Source: Hippopus hippopus (taxonomy: Eukaryota > Mollusca > Bivalvia > Cardiida > Cardiidae). Taken from it: a DNA stretch of 64,000 nt. The notes under the pieces were generated by a model. That model did no database searches and was not told where the DNA came from. It saw only the letters and a program-made list of their open reading frames with translations. A program made the translations under genes and the position numbers. Positions 8,617 to 18,586 of the stretch are shown piece by piece. The stretch covers positions 4,774,001-4,838,000 of the forward strand of contig OX328109.1 in NCBI GenBank assembly GCA_946811185.2, in the 5' to 3' direction. Numbering within the stretch: position 1 is the stretch's first letter; the number at the start of each line of letters is the position of its first letter.

Positions 8617-8829
8617 ATGGAGACTGCACTTAGGGATATGGGTTTTTGGGAGCTTGCTCAACTGTCGGAGAAGAAGAAGGTCGTTGTACCAAAAACAGAA
8701 AGTTGGGATGATGACAACGAGGCACCGTTCTCGCTGAAGTTCAACCTGAGTGCTCAGGAGCTGAAAAGGTTAAAGAGGCGGACGGCGAGTAGCTGCGCAA
8801 CCTGCAGGAAGGTTGGAGGTTGTGCTTAA
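8617..8829 (+). CDS. Small 70-aa protein with histone-type 3' end
   Basis: Starts METALRDMGFWELAQ and ends CATCRKVGGCA. Not a histone and not recognised. It has an acidic centre (ESWDDDNEAPF), a basic stretch (KRLKRR) and a C-terminal Cys cluster that could bind zinc. TATA box at 8561 and an ATG about 50 bp further. The stop codon is followed about 45 nt later by a histone-type stem-loop (8874-8889) with ACCA flank. The promoter and 3' end match those of the zinc-ribbon gene of element 1, which argues that this gene belongs to the same element although it lies beyond the inverted repeat. Confidence 0.65.
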   Translation: METALRDMGFWELAQLSEKKKVVVPKTESWDDDNEAPFSLKFNLSAQELKRLKRRTASSCATCRKVGGCA

Positions 8830-8873
8830 AAACACAACCTCCAAAACCAGGTCCCTTTTAGGGACACCCCAAC

Positions 8874-8889
8874 AGCCCTTTTCAGGGCT
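8874..8889 (+). terminator. Histone-mRNA-type 3' stem-loop after the 70-aa gene
   Basis: AGCCCTTTTCAGGGCT followed by AACCATC, 45 nt after the stop codon. A purine-rich GGAAGAT follows about 12 nt later. A weaker hairpin, GTCCCTTTTAGGGAC, lies just before it (8851-8865). The stem and loop are identical to those at 6369-6384. Confidence 0.75.
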
Positions 8890-8899
8890 AACCATCTAC

Positions 8900-9640
8900 C
8901 ACGGAAGATCTACCTTTCTTCAAATTGTCAGACGTAAGTTCTATCTTTTCTTCAAATTGTCATTTCTTCAAATTGTCAGACGAAAGTTCTACCTTTAAGC
9001 TGTTAGACGAAAGTTCTATCTTCAAGTTGTCATTTCTTCAAATTGTCACAGCTCTTTTCAGAGCTAACCCAACAGTCCTTTTCAGGACTAACCATCTACC
9101 ACGAAAGTTCTATCTTCAAGATGTCAGACGAAAGTTCTATCTTCAAGCTGACAGACGAAAGTTCTATCTTCAAGTTGTCATTTCTTCAAATTGTCAGACG
9201 AAAGTTCTACCTTCAAGCTGTTAGACGAAAGTTCTATCTTCAAGTTGTCATTTCTTCAAATTGTCACAGCTCTTTTCAGAGCTAACCCAACAGTCCTTTT
9301 CAGGACTAACCATCTACCACGAAAGTTCTATCTTCAAGATGTCAGACGAAAGTTCTATCTTCAAGCTGCCAGACGAAAGTTCTATCTTCAAGTTGTCATT
9401 TCTTCAAATTGTCACAGCTCTTTTCAGAGCTAACCCAACAGTCCTTTTCAGGACTAACCATCTACCACGAAAGTTCTATCTTCAAGATGTCAGACGAAAG
9501 TTCTATCTTCAAGCTGTCAGACGAAAGTTCTATCTTTAAGTTGTCATTTCTTCAAATTGTCACAGCTCTTTTCAGAGTTAACCCATCAGTCCTTTTCAGG
9601 GCTAACCATCTACCACGAAAGTTCTATCTTTCTTTTAGAA
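8900..9640 (+). repeat. Tandem array of paired histone-type stem-loops
   Basis: Units of about 148 bp (first one about 218 bp because of extra ACGAAAGTTCTATCTTCAAG subrepeats). Each unit carries two hairpins 24 nt apart: AGCTCTTTTCAGAGCT and AGTCCTTTTCAGGACT, each followed by AACC. Hairpins lie at 9050, 9074, 9268, 9292, 9416, 9440, 9564 and 9588; the last two have mismatches. Every second hairpin is followed by ACCACGAAAG, like a histone downstream element. Open frames across this block are repeat-encoded and not genes. Confidence 0.8.
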
Positions 9641-9689
9641 GAGACGCGTTCCAAAGACTCACACTCCAAAGAGTTACACTCCAAAGAGT

Positions 9690-10300
9690 AAGAATCATTC
9701 ATAGATGCAGAAAAAAGACTAACTTCAACTCAATGTTCTGACATTTAGAAAAGAAAATTCATTCACAGAATAAAAAAGTCTAAGTCCAGCTCAGTGATCA
9801 GTCTTTTAGAGAAAAAATCATTCATAGATGCAGAAAAAAGACTAAGTCCAACTCAAGGTCCAGACATTTAGAAAGAAAATTCATTCGTAGGGTGAAAAAA
9901 ACTAAGTCCAACTCAATGTTCTGACATTTAGAAAAGAAAATTCATTCACAGAATAAAAAAGTCTAAGTCCAGCTCAGTGATCAGTCTTTTAGAGAAAAAA
10001 TCATTCATAGATGCAGAAAAAAGACTAAGTCCAACTCAAGGTCCAGACATTTAGAAAGAAAATTCATTCGTAGGGTGAAAAAAACTAAGTCCAACTCAAT
10101 GGTCAGGCTTTTAGAGAGAAAAAAATCATACATAGGTGTAGAAAAAACTAAGTCCAACTCAATGGTCAGGCTTTTAGAAAGAAAATCATTCATAGAGATG
10201 TAGAAAAAAGTCTAAGTCCAACTCAATGGTCAGGCAATTAGAAAGAAAATCATCCATAGGGTGAAAAAACTAAGTCCAACTCAGTGATCTGACCATTTTT
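9690..10300 (+). repeat. Minisatellite of about 60-bp units
   Basis: About ten degenerate copies of a unit containing AAAGACTAAGTCCAACTCAA, then GACATTTAGAAAGAAAAT and CATTCATAG. A higher-order duplication of about 180 bp is visible (9738-9917 against 9918-10097). It follows the stem-loop array directly and may be part of element 1 or of its flank. Confidence 0.8.
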
Positions 10301-10618
10301 ACCCAACCTGACAGTCATAAGGCCTGCACTTTGAATGCTAAATCCCTCTCAGGGTTGTGAGCATAGGAAAAACTCCCCTCCCCCCCTTTTGCAAAAAATT
10401 CCGCTCAGGGACGGGAGCCTAGGGACACATCCCCAGAATGTCCTCCACAAGGCCGCCATTTTGAATGCTATGATTCTATTTATAGTAACATTTTCATGCG
10501 GAATCTCGGACTTTATCGCTTACTCGCAACTTTTCGGACCTTTTGCAAGGATAAATTCCTTCGGGAGGGCAAACTAGGGACACATTTTTGTCAGGGACGG
10601 TGATATAGGGCACTCAGG

Positions 10619-10669
10619 GACGGTAGCATGGGATCTACCCCCGGCCTGGGTAGATCCCATGCTACCGTC
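10619..10669. repeat. Perfect 22-bp inverted repeat
   Basis: GACGGTAGCATGGGATCTACCC is followed after 7 bases (CCGGCCT) by its exact reverse complement. It lies within low-information sequence (10310-10780) in which I see no gene. It may be the core of a fold-back repeat. Confidence 0.8.
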
Positions 10670-10780
10670 CTTTACTACTCATAAGGTACATTACGCACAG
10701 AAGTCTAAATTCAAAAGAAAAAAAAAAAATATAGAAAACTTTACCTTTTTTGAGCGCCACAGGAGAAAATAGGAGCTTTT

Positions 10781-10847
10781 GCGGATGGTATAGATCAAGA
10801 TCAGACTGCACAAAAGGTGCAGTCTGATCTTGGATCTATAGCATCCG
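10781..10847. repeat. Hairpin repeat family A, copy 1
   Basis: Palindrome around GATCAAGATCAGACTGCAC with outer arms GCGGATG/CATCCG. Other copies lie at 35975, 53781, 54625 and 59503, with a half copy near 56150. No coding capacity. Confidence 0.8.
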
Positions 10848-10964
10848 ATTGTGTGTTGGTAAAACCTATAACATGAAAACCTTTGGGAAATTCAGATGAT
10901 AATATTTTTAGCCGTCGAAACAGGTATCTCACCACCCCCTCTTCTATATTAACCATGCGCTGAC

Positions 10965-11203
10965 AATAGGGGGTTTCATGCATTTACGTGATACATTATA
11001 CCAAGCAAGTTATTACATAATTGTGGATCCATAAAATCCATTTTTGTAGAACAACTGTCTGAAGCATGAGGTACGCTAGTCCTTTGACATGCAGAAAATT
11101 AACCAAGAGCAAAAAGTTTCGACTCAGACTGCGCAGGCTGACATGGGTTGATACTTTTTGCAGATGCATTAAGCCCCCATTTTACAGAGCAGTGCTGATA
11201 TAT
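10965..11203 (-). repeat. MITE-like repeat family C, copy 1
   Basis: Copy of a repeat of about 240-300 bp whose hallmark is GCGCAGGCTGACCTGGGTCGA, flanked by GCATTAAGCCCCC and TGACATGCAGAAAAT. The copy is in reverse orientation to those at 56738 and 58808. The next 290 bp (11204-11490) show nothing that I recognise. Confidence 0.7.
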
Positions 11204-11494
11204 TTTAGGAGTGGGATATTTTTACGACGGAATCTCCGTTTAAAAAAAAGAAATCTCATCAGTTCGCTATTAACGACTTTTTCGATTTTTTTCTCCTAAT
11301 CCTAATGATTTTTTATACCCTCTTTAAGAAAATAAAGCGAAAATAGAGGACATATGGCTTTAAAATCACGAATATGTCCCCGTTAGGTGACGCAAAGCGA
11401 CGAACCCGGATGCACAGGGGTAAACTGCGGTTGGGTTGTTGTGATATAAACATCATACAAATCATTGTAAAAAGAAGACAGTTGTTACACATTT

Positions 11495-11812
11495 GTTATT
11501 GATTGATTGATTGTATGGTGTTTAACACCGTTTTCAACATTATTTTTGTTATATTGCGGAGGCCAGTGCACTTATCCATGCTTTCCTAGAGTTTCTTTTA
11601 CCGAGTTCTCCTCACAATATTCTTTTCAAGCCACTGGCTGCTTTTCCACATAACCATCGTCGAAACAATGATTAGCGGTGAGAGAGGAATGAATCCTGTC
11701 GTAATGACTATTACCTATCCTCGGGAAGAGATTGGCCGGGCTGGGGATCAAACCAGCGACCTCCCATTCTCAAGTCCTGTGCGCTACCGACAGAGCTACC
11801 GGGACTGGGCTT
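11495..11812 (-). repeat. tRNA-headed SINE, copy 1
   Basis: On the minus strand the element starts with GGTAGCTCTGTCGGTAGCGC (A box) and a GGTTTGATCCCC-type B box. It then runs through a conserved body to the 3' end GTGTTAAACACCATACAATC with ATCAATCAATC tail units at 11495-11520. Other copies lie at 54800, 57450 and 63505. Confidence 0.75.
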
Positions 11813-11879
11813 GCAAATAACTGAAAAAAGAAGACAACGTGTTATGAAACACGTTCGAACATAGACAAAGAGCCCGATA

Positions 11880-12415
11880 CATACTTTAGCCGGGCTCTGT
11901 GAAAAGGAAGCTTAATGCATCTACAAAAAGTATCGACCCAGGTCAGCCTGCGTAGTCCGCGCAGGCTAATCTGAATCGAAATTTTTTGCTGTTGGTCAAT
12001 TTTCTGCATGTCAAAGGACCAGTCTACCTTATGATTCAGACAGTTGTTATACAACAATTGATTTTATCGATCCATATTTGGCTTGCAACGCGCGAAAAGG
12101 GGCATTCGGACATTTGCGTAAAGTGTCGTCTCGGATCAGCCTGCGCAGTCCGCGCAGGCTAATCAGGGACGACACTTTACGACTTCATCAGATTTTGTGC
12201 TTCAGCAGACTTGTGCAAAATAGAAAATTACATAAAAACGTAAAGTGTCGTTTCGGATTAGCCTGCGCGGACTGCGCAGGCTGATCCAAGACGACACTTT
12301 ACGCAAATGTCCGAATGCCCCTTTTCGCGTGTTGCAGGCCATTTATGTGATGACTTGCTTAGTACCGTATCATACATCACGGAAATGAGTTAGACTCCCT
12401 TTTGCCAGAGCATTG
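11880..12415 (+). repeat. Repeat family C, copy 2, split by an insertion
   Basis: Family C sequence from 11880 to about 12078 (GCATCTACAAAAAGTATCGA, GCGCAGGCTAATC) resumes at about 12342 (TTATGTGATGACTTGCTTAG) and ends near CAGAGCATTGCTC. The middle is the palindromic element at 12079-12341. Confidence 0.75.
12079..12341. mobile_element. Palindromic MITE nested in repeat family C
   Basis: Inverted ends of about 95 bp: TGGCTTGCAACGCGCGAAAA at the left and its near reverse complement at the right, each followed by a TAAAGTGTCGT block and an inner GCGCAGGC palindrome. It interrupts a family C copy, so it inserted later. Confidence 0.8.
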
Positions 12416-13440
12416 CTCAATTACTGTATTTTTAGTGGTGTCCGTGGTTGTGAGGTAGAGCGTCATTATCTCCCGCTAGATGGCATTCTACAAATACACA
12501 TTTATCTAATATGGGCATTCTGGGTACAGAACCGGACTACTTTTCAAAACAACCGTTACTTTGAATCTCAAAATGAAATAAACGTTTACTCAAAAAAACG
12601 CTACCTGGTGCAATTCAGTCAGCTATGACCGGCTAGCATGTAACCTATGCACCGGCCATTTATTAAAACAGCTCCTACATGCTTGGGTAATAGGCTAATA
12701 GGTTCGGTATAAGCCCTACTTTTCCCTAATATTCGGGGGTGGGTGATGCGTCATAGCAGACAGGTCGAATCCACTCGTCACAACTCGGCCGATTCCGTAC
12801 CTACATCTAACCTCGTCCGTATAACGGTCGTTTCCATTTGAACTGCGAATCACATGATCTTATACATTGGCGCGCCACTGTCAGTCGTTTAGCAATGACA
12901 TAAACAACCTTGGAGTTATTCACATCTGTTTATCTGTCGGTGAAAACTTTAATCGGAAATGATAAATAATGAATGTACGAACTGTTTGCCAACTCAACTG
13001 AAACATAGTTAGAAAGATTTCGATAGAAAATTGAAACTCAAGTTTTCTTTTTTTAAGAGGAGCCTTACAATTTTCAGAACGGTAAACCGGCGTATTTCCG
13101 GATATGTATCGATCTGATGCATATTAATCCACCAGATACAGCCGAGGGATATGATGGCTCCCATCACCCGAGGTATGCCGAATGAGGTCGAATCTTCGAA
13201 GAATATGACATGCGCAGACAACGGGTAGAACGTCGGCTTCGTAACCATAAAGTCCCGAGTTCGATACCCGGGAGCGGGTATCAACTTTGTGATTTTTCAT
13301 TGGCCCACACATTTGGCGCGAGTCCTGGTGTAGTTCCCAGGAAGCAGAATCGAGAGAGTTTAGTATAAGTTGTCAGAACTTGTTTCTCAATCGATGTAAA
13401 ATAAATATGTTTAAACTAAACTACTGTATTTTACATTTTT
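12416..13440. other. No gene seen; tRNA-like SINE remnant
   Basis: No gene is visible. 13211-13285 carries a tRNA-like stretch with GGTAGAACGTCGG and a GAGTTCGATACCC B box, repeated at 56200-56275. 12430-12480 shows a truncated relative. The rest is unrecognised sequence leading to the Polinton insertion point. Confidence 0.5.
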
Positions 13441-13446
13441 GACGTC

Positions 13447-13810
13447 AGTAGATTGAAAAATACACCTCCCGAGCCAAAAATGCTATTTTTCTATAATTTG
13501 TCCGGAAAAGAATATATGTCCCAGAAAAAAAAATTTAAAATTTGGTTAACCCCTAAAATTTATAACCGGTTTCATGGATAAAATTTTTTTTGATTTCTTA
13601 ACATCCAGATTTCATCCATCACTTACTTAATAACATACCAACAACCGCACTAATCACTTAATCAGTGTGTAACGGTGTGTGCGTCTATTAGTTAATGCTG
13701 CATATAATATATAAATGGGTGGTATATATATTATATGTGTAACCAAGGTAGATATTCATTTTACCATAAATTCAAAAATAAAGAAGTGAAAAAATTTTTT
13801 TGAATTTTTT
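13447..13810 (+). repeat. Left terminal inverted repeat of Polinton A
   Basis: 364 bp matching the reverse complement of 29899-30262 almost perfectly from AGTAGATTG to GAATTTTTT. Ends with the AG dinucleotide expected for Polintons. Confidence 0.95.
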
Positions 13811-13837
13811 AAATTTTAAGTTATAAATTAATTCAAG

Positions 13838-14302
13838 ATGGAGCCATTAAAGGAGTTCTTAAAAGAGTTAAACTTAGATAAGGAGGTTAAACTTATGAGA
13901 GCAGTAGATGGAATGGAGGAAAGTTTACTTAATAAGGATATTGTTATAAATAAATTTAAAAATTTAGTTTCAGATAAAGAACTATTAGCTAAATTTGCGA
14001 CACTCTTAGCTATTTGTGTAAAAGATATTTTAAATTCCATAGACCCTATACTTGTCTATAATGAAAGTTATACCTATAATTTTTGGAAAAAATTAAATGA
14101 ATTTAAAAACGTAAATAAAAAAGATTTACGTGAAATGTGTGCTATAAGACTAGGTCTTAAATTAGATAAAAAATTAAATAGAAATCGTGTGATATATCTT
14201 TGCGTAAAGCACATCTTTAAAGAATTTAATGATGAGAATTTTAATAGAATATCTTCAAATGCATTAGGAAAGATAAGAAGACTACCTATAAGCCGGGTTT
14301 AG
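13838..14302 (+). CDS. Unrecognised 154-aa helical protein, Polinton A
   Basis: Starts MEPLKEFLKELNLDKEVK. Predominantly alpha-helical by composition, Lys- and Leu-rich, without membrane segments or Cys motifs. First gene inside the left terminal repeat, convergent with PolB. There is no counterpart in Polinton B. Family not recognised; position next to the terminal repeat is typical of variable accessory genes. Spacing to the convergent PolB stop is about 50 bp. Confidence 0.65.
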   Translation: MEPLKEFLKELNLDKEVKLMRAVDGMEESLLNKDIVINKFKNLVSDKELLAKFATLLAICVKDILNSIDPILVYNESYTYNFWKKLNEFKNVNKKDLREMCAIRLGLKLDKKLNRNRVIYLCVKHIFKEFNDENFNRISSNALGKIRRLPISRV

Positions 14303-14351
14303 TTTAAACATATTAAAAAGACTGAAATATAATTTAATCCGTAAAATTAAA

Positions 14352-17300
14352 TTATATTCTATAATCCCCCCAAGCTAAAGTATTAATATTATTTTCTAAA
14401 ACAGACCTTTTATCATCATTTGAACTCAACGCTTTTTTGTTTAATTCCTCAGTATGAATTTCATGCTCCCTACTTCTTAAAACAGCCATTTTTCTATATT
14501 GGTCCTCTTTTGTAAATAAACACTCTTTATAATTATCAACATTTAACTCATTTTTAACAACTGACATTTTAATACCTTTACATCTTTTATCTTCCTTACC
14601 ATCTAAAGTTTTATAACCATACATTTTTGCTCTTAAACCAACAAACTCAGTCATAATTTTACCACCTAACTCATCTTTAAACTTTCCTACTACTCTAGCA
14701 TTACAATCATTTTTTAAGGGATGGTCTTTAGGATAATTGCTTGTATCAAACATTTCAACCACATCTTTCTCCATATCCTTATATAAATCTTCAGTTTCTA
14801 TCTCAAGGATGAAACTATCTGTATCAGTATAACACAAGTTAACCTTTTCACCATACTTAGCTTTATAATATTTATAATAAGTTTTTTGCATATGTTTTTT
14901 ACTAATGTCTAAAATGCTTAATCCTAAATAAATAGGTTTATCATATTTTAAAACAGTTTTTTTCATATGTACCGCTGATAAATTTTCATTAAATATTGTT
15001 CTGCGGTCAAAGTTTGGTTTTGCTATTAATTTCCTATAACGCTCCTCATTATTAACTAATTCTATATTTACCCTATTTCTAAGGTTTTCCATAGTCTTAC
15101 CAAAAACTGAATTATTCATTAACTTAAAAAAATCTTTCTCAAAATTATTTTTAGCTGCTTTCCTTAATGTTATATTTTTTTCAATATATGTTTTAAGCCA
15201 TGGGCTCTCCTCAAACTTAATTCCTCGGTGTATTTTAGTAATATTTAAACCTAATTCAACACATGTTCTTAAAGCTTCATGATGAATAACATAATTCTTT
15301 TTATTATATAAATTTGGAATAAGTTTTTCTACTTTGTCTATTTTTAAACGTTCAGGTGCTAAAGGAAAGTCACTATGTGAATCATGTAACTCTTTTGGAT
15401 ATTTTAAATCTACTTCTAATATACATGAGATTTTTTGCCAATTGTTTAATTCTTTATCTTTCATCCATTTAAAACCATGAGTAGGAAGAGGAGAACTCAT
15501 TGCCCCAGCATAAAGACTATTTGCATCAACATACATTAAATAGTTCGATGGTTTACCAGGGTCGTATGATTCACCCATATACTTATTATTTGCTTTTGCA
15601 TATCTTTTACTACACATACTAACACCTCCTCTGATACCCTTTTCACACATTAAAAGCATGTCAACATCACTTAAAAGTTCTAGGTTTACTTTCGTTATTT
15701 TTAATGCTGCATCCCAAGCTAAACCAGGAGCTGTATAATACCAACTAGGGTCTAAATTATAGTTTTCACGACAAACATCTCTGAAGTTCTCAAAAACATC
15801 CGCTAAAAGTAAAACCTCTATTTTATTGTAAAGTTCTAAATAATCCTTAAATGTTTTCATGTTAAAAGCTTTCCAAACTTTTAATGCATGAGTATAATCT
15901 TCATCACTAATTCCTTCATTATTTAAACTAGAGTAAAATGCTTCTTTAGGTGGTAATTTTTCCTCTTTAAGTTTATCAAAAGAATCTAGGTACTCATAAG
16001 GGAAAACTCCTTTTCTCCTAACCAAAGGCAACTCATTAACAGTAAAATATCTCGATAAAATTTTTAATTGGTTTTCTTCTAAATTACTCGAAAGTTTATC
16101 TAAACTAGAACTCATAAATTTAAAACTATCAACAAATTTAATTTTATGTGGTATATTTTTCCCAACACAAATATCTTTACTAAAACTAATATATTTTTCT
16201 TCATTGTTTGGAATGCAGTCAATTTTCCCTTCAGATTTACCAAGGCATTTAATAAAAAGATGAGCATCATATCCACTAAGATTATGTAGGTATACCGGAG
16301 TAAAGTTAGGATTTCTAGCTTTTAAATTGCATTCACTATGTGCGGCACCTCTATATTTACCCGTAAAATGACAATGGTCTCTTACCTTACAATTTTTAAC
16401 ATCATCAGTGAATTCTTCATTACATATCCAACAATATTTTTGGTTTTTATGTTCCATTTTTTCCTCTTCTGTAATTATAATAGGTTTTGGGTTTTGGTGA
16501 TATTTTTTGTGGATTTCTCGTATATCAATCTCTAACCATTCTATAAAAACTTTATCAGCATTTTCTCCAACATAACTTCTTAATATAGGAGCACGCACAG
16601 CATCATCAAAACATTTTATAATATAAACAAAACTACAAGGTATATGCTTTTGACGTTGTTTAGTATAACTTTTTTCTGGGTTTGGTTGGCATGTTTGCAT
16701 AGGTTTTAAAACACTTTCAAAATCAGCATATACACTAAAGGGAATCATTAATTTTCGCCAATAATTTTTAAAAGTTAACTTTTCACCTGGTTTTGGCATT
16801 TCTAAAGTAATAGGTTCGTGTTCGTTACAGTATTTTTTATGTTTTTCTAAAAGTTCTTTAGTAGTGAAATGATTTAAACATCGTTTACAAAATTCTATAT
16901 GTTTATGGTCTTTTGTTAGTTGGCTTCTAATTAATCTATGGAAATCATTTATAAGAGCGTAGTGTGTGTTTTCCCCAATTTTAATAAAAAGAAGGTCAAC
17001 ATGTTTATCTTTTTCCTCTTTGGTAACTCTTAAAGGATAAATAGTGTTTTTTATTCCTTCCTGATACCCATATACATTTACACTAATTTCAGGATTTTGC
17101 TTTTCAAACTTATCGATACCCTTAAAAGAAACAGGGTAAACGATTCCATCCATATTTAAACTACTTTCTTTTTCTTTCAAAGCTTTATCAACTCTTTCTG
17201 GGTGAGATTGTTTTGGATTAAGCTTTCTTGAAACACCCCATAAAAAACATTTATTATCTTTATTTTTCATATTAATAACTGCATTTTTGTTAGCAATCCA

Positions 17301-17927
17301 TTTTGGTAAGGATAACCAACCATGAGCGCTTAAAGGGTCATAAATGTCTGTATGTATTTCTAGTTTTACGATACTTCCAAAAGTCCAACCACTACCTTCT
17401 CTTTGGAAATTAGCTAAATTTTCTAAAACTTCATCTATCATTGTATTCAATAAATCCTCTATTTCTTCCCTGTTTAAATTTAAATGTTGACTACTATGAA
17501 AAGCATATTCCATAGGGCCTTGGTCAATATCTGTCATTAACCACATTTTACACCTAAGTACAAGTTTTACCTTTGTTTGTAAATTATTTCGAAGAGTATT
17601 TATAAGAGGCGTCCACGTTTCTGCGAAAAATCTTTGCGGGTTATAATTTTTTCTACCATCTATAACATGTTGAGTTGTATATCTTCTAAATGCTGAGCGC
17701 TCTATTCTAATCTCAAACGGTTGTCTTGGTGGATAATTCTCTCTAACATTTTGAACAATTTCATTAAAAACTTGTGGTAATTGGTTTTCTTCAACATTAC
17801 CAGTTAACCAATTAGTAAAATTATTGATTCTACGTTGGATTGATTGAGGTATAACATTCGTTACGGCCCTCCCAACATTTGATGCAGCTCTTCTAGCTAT
17901 ATTAGAAATTCTATTAAACCAGCTCAT
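14352..17927 (-). CDS. PolB: Protein-primed family B DNA polymerase, Polinton A
   Basis: 1191 residues. The N-terminal 330 residues are a Polinton-specific region with a CFLWGVSRKLNP...THYALINDFHRLI pattern, then a zinc finger (CKRCLNHF...HKKYC, near 350). Exonuclease motifs: YADFESV near 400, HNLSGYDAHLF near 550 and an Exo III-like LLLADVFENF near 705. Between Exo I and II sits CWIC...DHCHFTGKYRGAAH...CN (near 497-530), an endonuclease-VII-like His-Me finger motif common in Maverick polymerases. Motif A YVDANSLY near 800, motif B KLMNNSVFGK near 937, motif C YTDTDS near 1033: all catalytic residues present. Replicates the linear element by protein priming. Start ATG directly preceded by TATAAA. 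Intact, unlike the Polinton B copy. Confidence 0.95.
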   Translation of the reverse strand: MSWFNRISNIARRAASNVGRAVTNVIPQSIQRRINNFTNWLTGNVEENQLPQVFNEIVQNVRENYPPRQPFEIRIERSAFRRYTTQHVIDGRKNYNPQRFFAETWTPLINTLRNNLQTKVKLVLRCKMWLMTDIDQGPMEYAFHSSQHLNLNREEIEDLLNTMIDEVLENLANFQREGSGWTFGSIVKLEIHTDIYDPLSAHGWLSLPKWIANKNAVINMKNKDNKCFLWGVSRKLNPKQSHPERVDKALKEKESSLNMDGIVYPVSFKGIDKFEKQNPEISVNVYGYQEGIKNTIYPLRVTKEEKDKHVDLLFIKIGENTHYALINDFHRLIRSQLTKDHKHIEFCKRCLNHFTTKELLEKHKKYCNEHEPITLEMPKPGEKLTFKNYWRKLMIPFSVYADFESVLKPMQTCQPNPEKSYTKQRQKHIPCSFVYIIKCFDDAVRAPILRSYVGENADKVFIEWLEIDIREIHKKYHQNPKPIIITEEEKMEHKNQKYCWICNEEFTDDVKNCKVRDHCHFTGKYRGAAHSECNLKARNPNFTPVYLHNLSGYDAHLFIKCLGKSEGKIDCIPNNEEKYISFSKDICVGKNIPHKIKFVDSFKFMSSSLDKLSSNLEENQLKILSRYFTVNELPLVRRKGVFPYEYLDSFDKLKEEKLPPKEAFYSSLNNEGISDEDYTHALKVWKAFNMKTFKDYLELYNKIEVLLLADVFENFRDVCRENYNLDPSWYYTAPGLAWDAALKITKVNLELLSDVDMLLMCEKGIRGGVSMCSKRYAKANNKYMGESYDPGKPSNYLMYVDANSLYAGAMSSPLPTHGFKWMKDKELNNWQKISCILEVDLKYPKELHDSHSDFPLAPERLKIDKVEKLIPNLYNKKNYVIHHEALRTCVELGLNITKIHRGIKFEESPWLKTYIEKNITLRKAAKNNFEKDFFKLMNNSVFGKTMENLRNRVNIELVNNEERYRKLIAKPNFDRRTIFNENLSAVHMKKTVLKYDKPIYLGLSILDISKKHMQKTYYKYYKAKYGEKVNLCYTDTDSFILEIETEDLYKDMEKDVVEMFDTSNYPKDHPLKNDCNARVVGKFKDELGGKIMTEFVGLRAKMYGYKTLDGKEDKRCKGIKMSVVKNELNVDNYKECLFTKEDQYRKMAVLRSREHEIHTEELNKKALSSNDDKRSVLENNINTLAWGDYRI

Positions 17928-18021
17928 TTTATAGAAGTAAATATAATTTTCTTAACTTATCATCAAAAATTTTTTTTTATTGAAATTATATATATATTAA
18001 TCTTATTAATATATATATAAA

Positions 18022-18240
18022 ATGTGGGATGAAGAAGAATTTATGAAAAGATATACTAAACTTGAATTAGTAGAATTATGTGAAACTAAGGTACCTAGAA
18101 GATATGGTGAAAGAGGTATGAAAGATCGACTTAAATATGAGTTAGTTAAAAGACTTGTTAGTAATGGTATTAAACCAGATTTAAATAAAAAAACAATAAG
18201 AAAGTTACACTGGCAACTTTGGAAAATTAATAAACGTTAA
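18022..18240 (+). CDS. Small SAP/HeH-like protein, Polinton A
   Basis: 72 residues, MWDEEEFMKRYTKLELVELC..., basic and helical, with a helix-extension-helix look (LVELCETKVPRRYGERGMKD then LVKRLVSNG), as in SAP or Rho-N DNA-binding modules. ATATATATAAA runs into the ATG. The 3' end overlaps the convergent gene at 18227 by 14 bp. In Polinton B a pair of SAP-like modules is instead fused to the N-terminus of PolB, so this gene may supply the same DNA-binding role in trans. That link is inference. Confidence 0.6.
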   Translation: MWDEEEFMKRYTKLELVELCETKVPRRYGERGMKDRLKYELVKRLVSNGIKPDLNKKTIRKLHWQLWKINKR

Positions 18241-18565
18241 TCCTATATTTATCTTTCCAAACCCTTCCATTCCAATTCTCAATCGTTTGTGGACTGCGGT
18301 CTATAAATTGACCTGCTTTATAAATTGATGGAAAGGTTTTTATTTCTCCAGTTTCAACATCCTCTAAACTAACTTTCTTAGGATTTTTCATAATAGTATG
18401 TAATCTATCAAACTTAGGGTCTTTGCTTTTTTCTGGTTTAGGTGATTCACTCGGAAACAAACCATGTTCTTTCACCAACTCAACTAAACGCTTTTTATCC
18501 CAGTATGAGTAGAAATTTATATTATTTTCTTTAAGAATTTTTTTTAAATCTGTAACCTTTATCAT
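18227..18565 (-). CDS. SAP-like plus NUMOD1-like DNA-binding protein, Polinton A
   Basis: 112 residues. Residues 1-35 (VTDLKKILKENNINF then DKKRLVELVKEHGL) resemble a SAP/HeH DNA-binding helix pair. Residues 63-110 (VSLEDVETGEIKTFPSIYKA, QTIENW, DKYRI) match the NUMOD1 helix-turn-helix seen beside homing endonucleases. There is no nuclease domain, so it is probably a DNA-binding accessory. Sits between PolB and the major capsid gene in both Polintons (about 60% identical). TATATAAAAA precedes the ATG. Confidence 0.75.
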   Translation of the reverse strand: MIKVTDLKKILKENNINFYSYWDKKRLVELVKEHGLFPSESPKPEKSKDPKFDRLHTIMKNPKKVSLEDVETGEIKTFPSIYKAGQFIDRSPQTIENWNGRVWKDKYRINVY

Positions 18566-18586
18566 TTTTTATATAGGAAAAAAATC

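Noticed and set aside
8276..9640. CRISPR-like direct repeats
   Set aside because: Units are contiguous or degenerate without unique spacers, and the context is a eukaryotic genome.
8813..9741. Several overlapping open frames over the stem-loop array
   Set aside because: They translate the tandem repeat in all frames (FKLSDESSIFKL-type periodic peptides) and have no promoter of their own.
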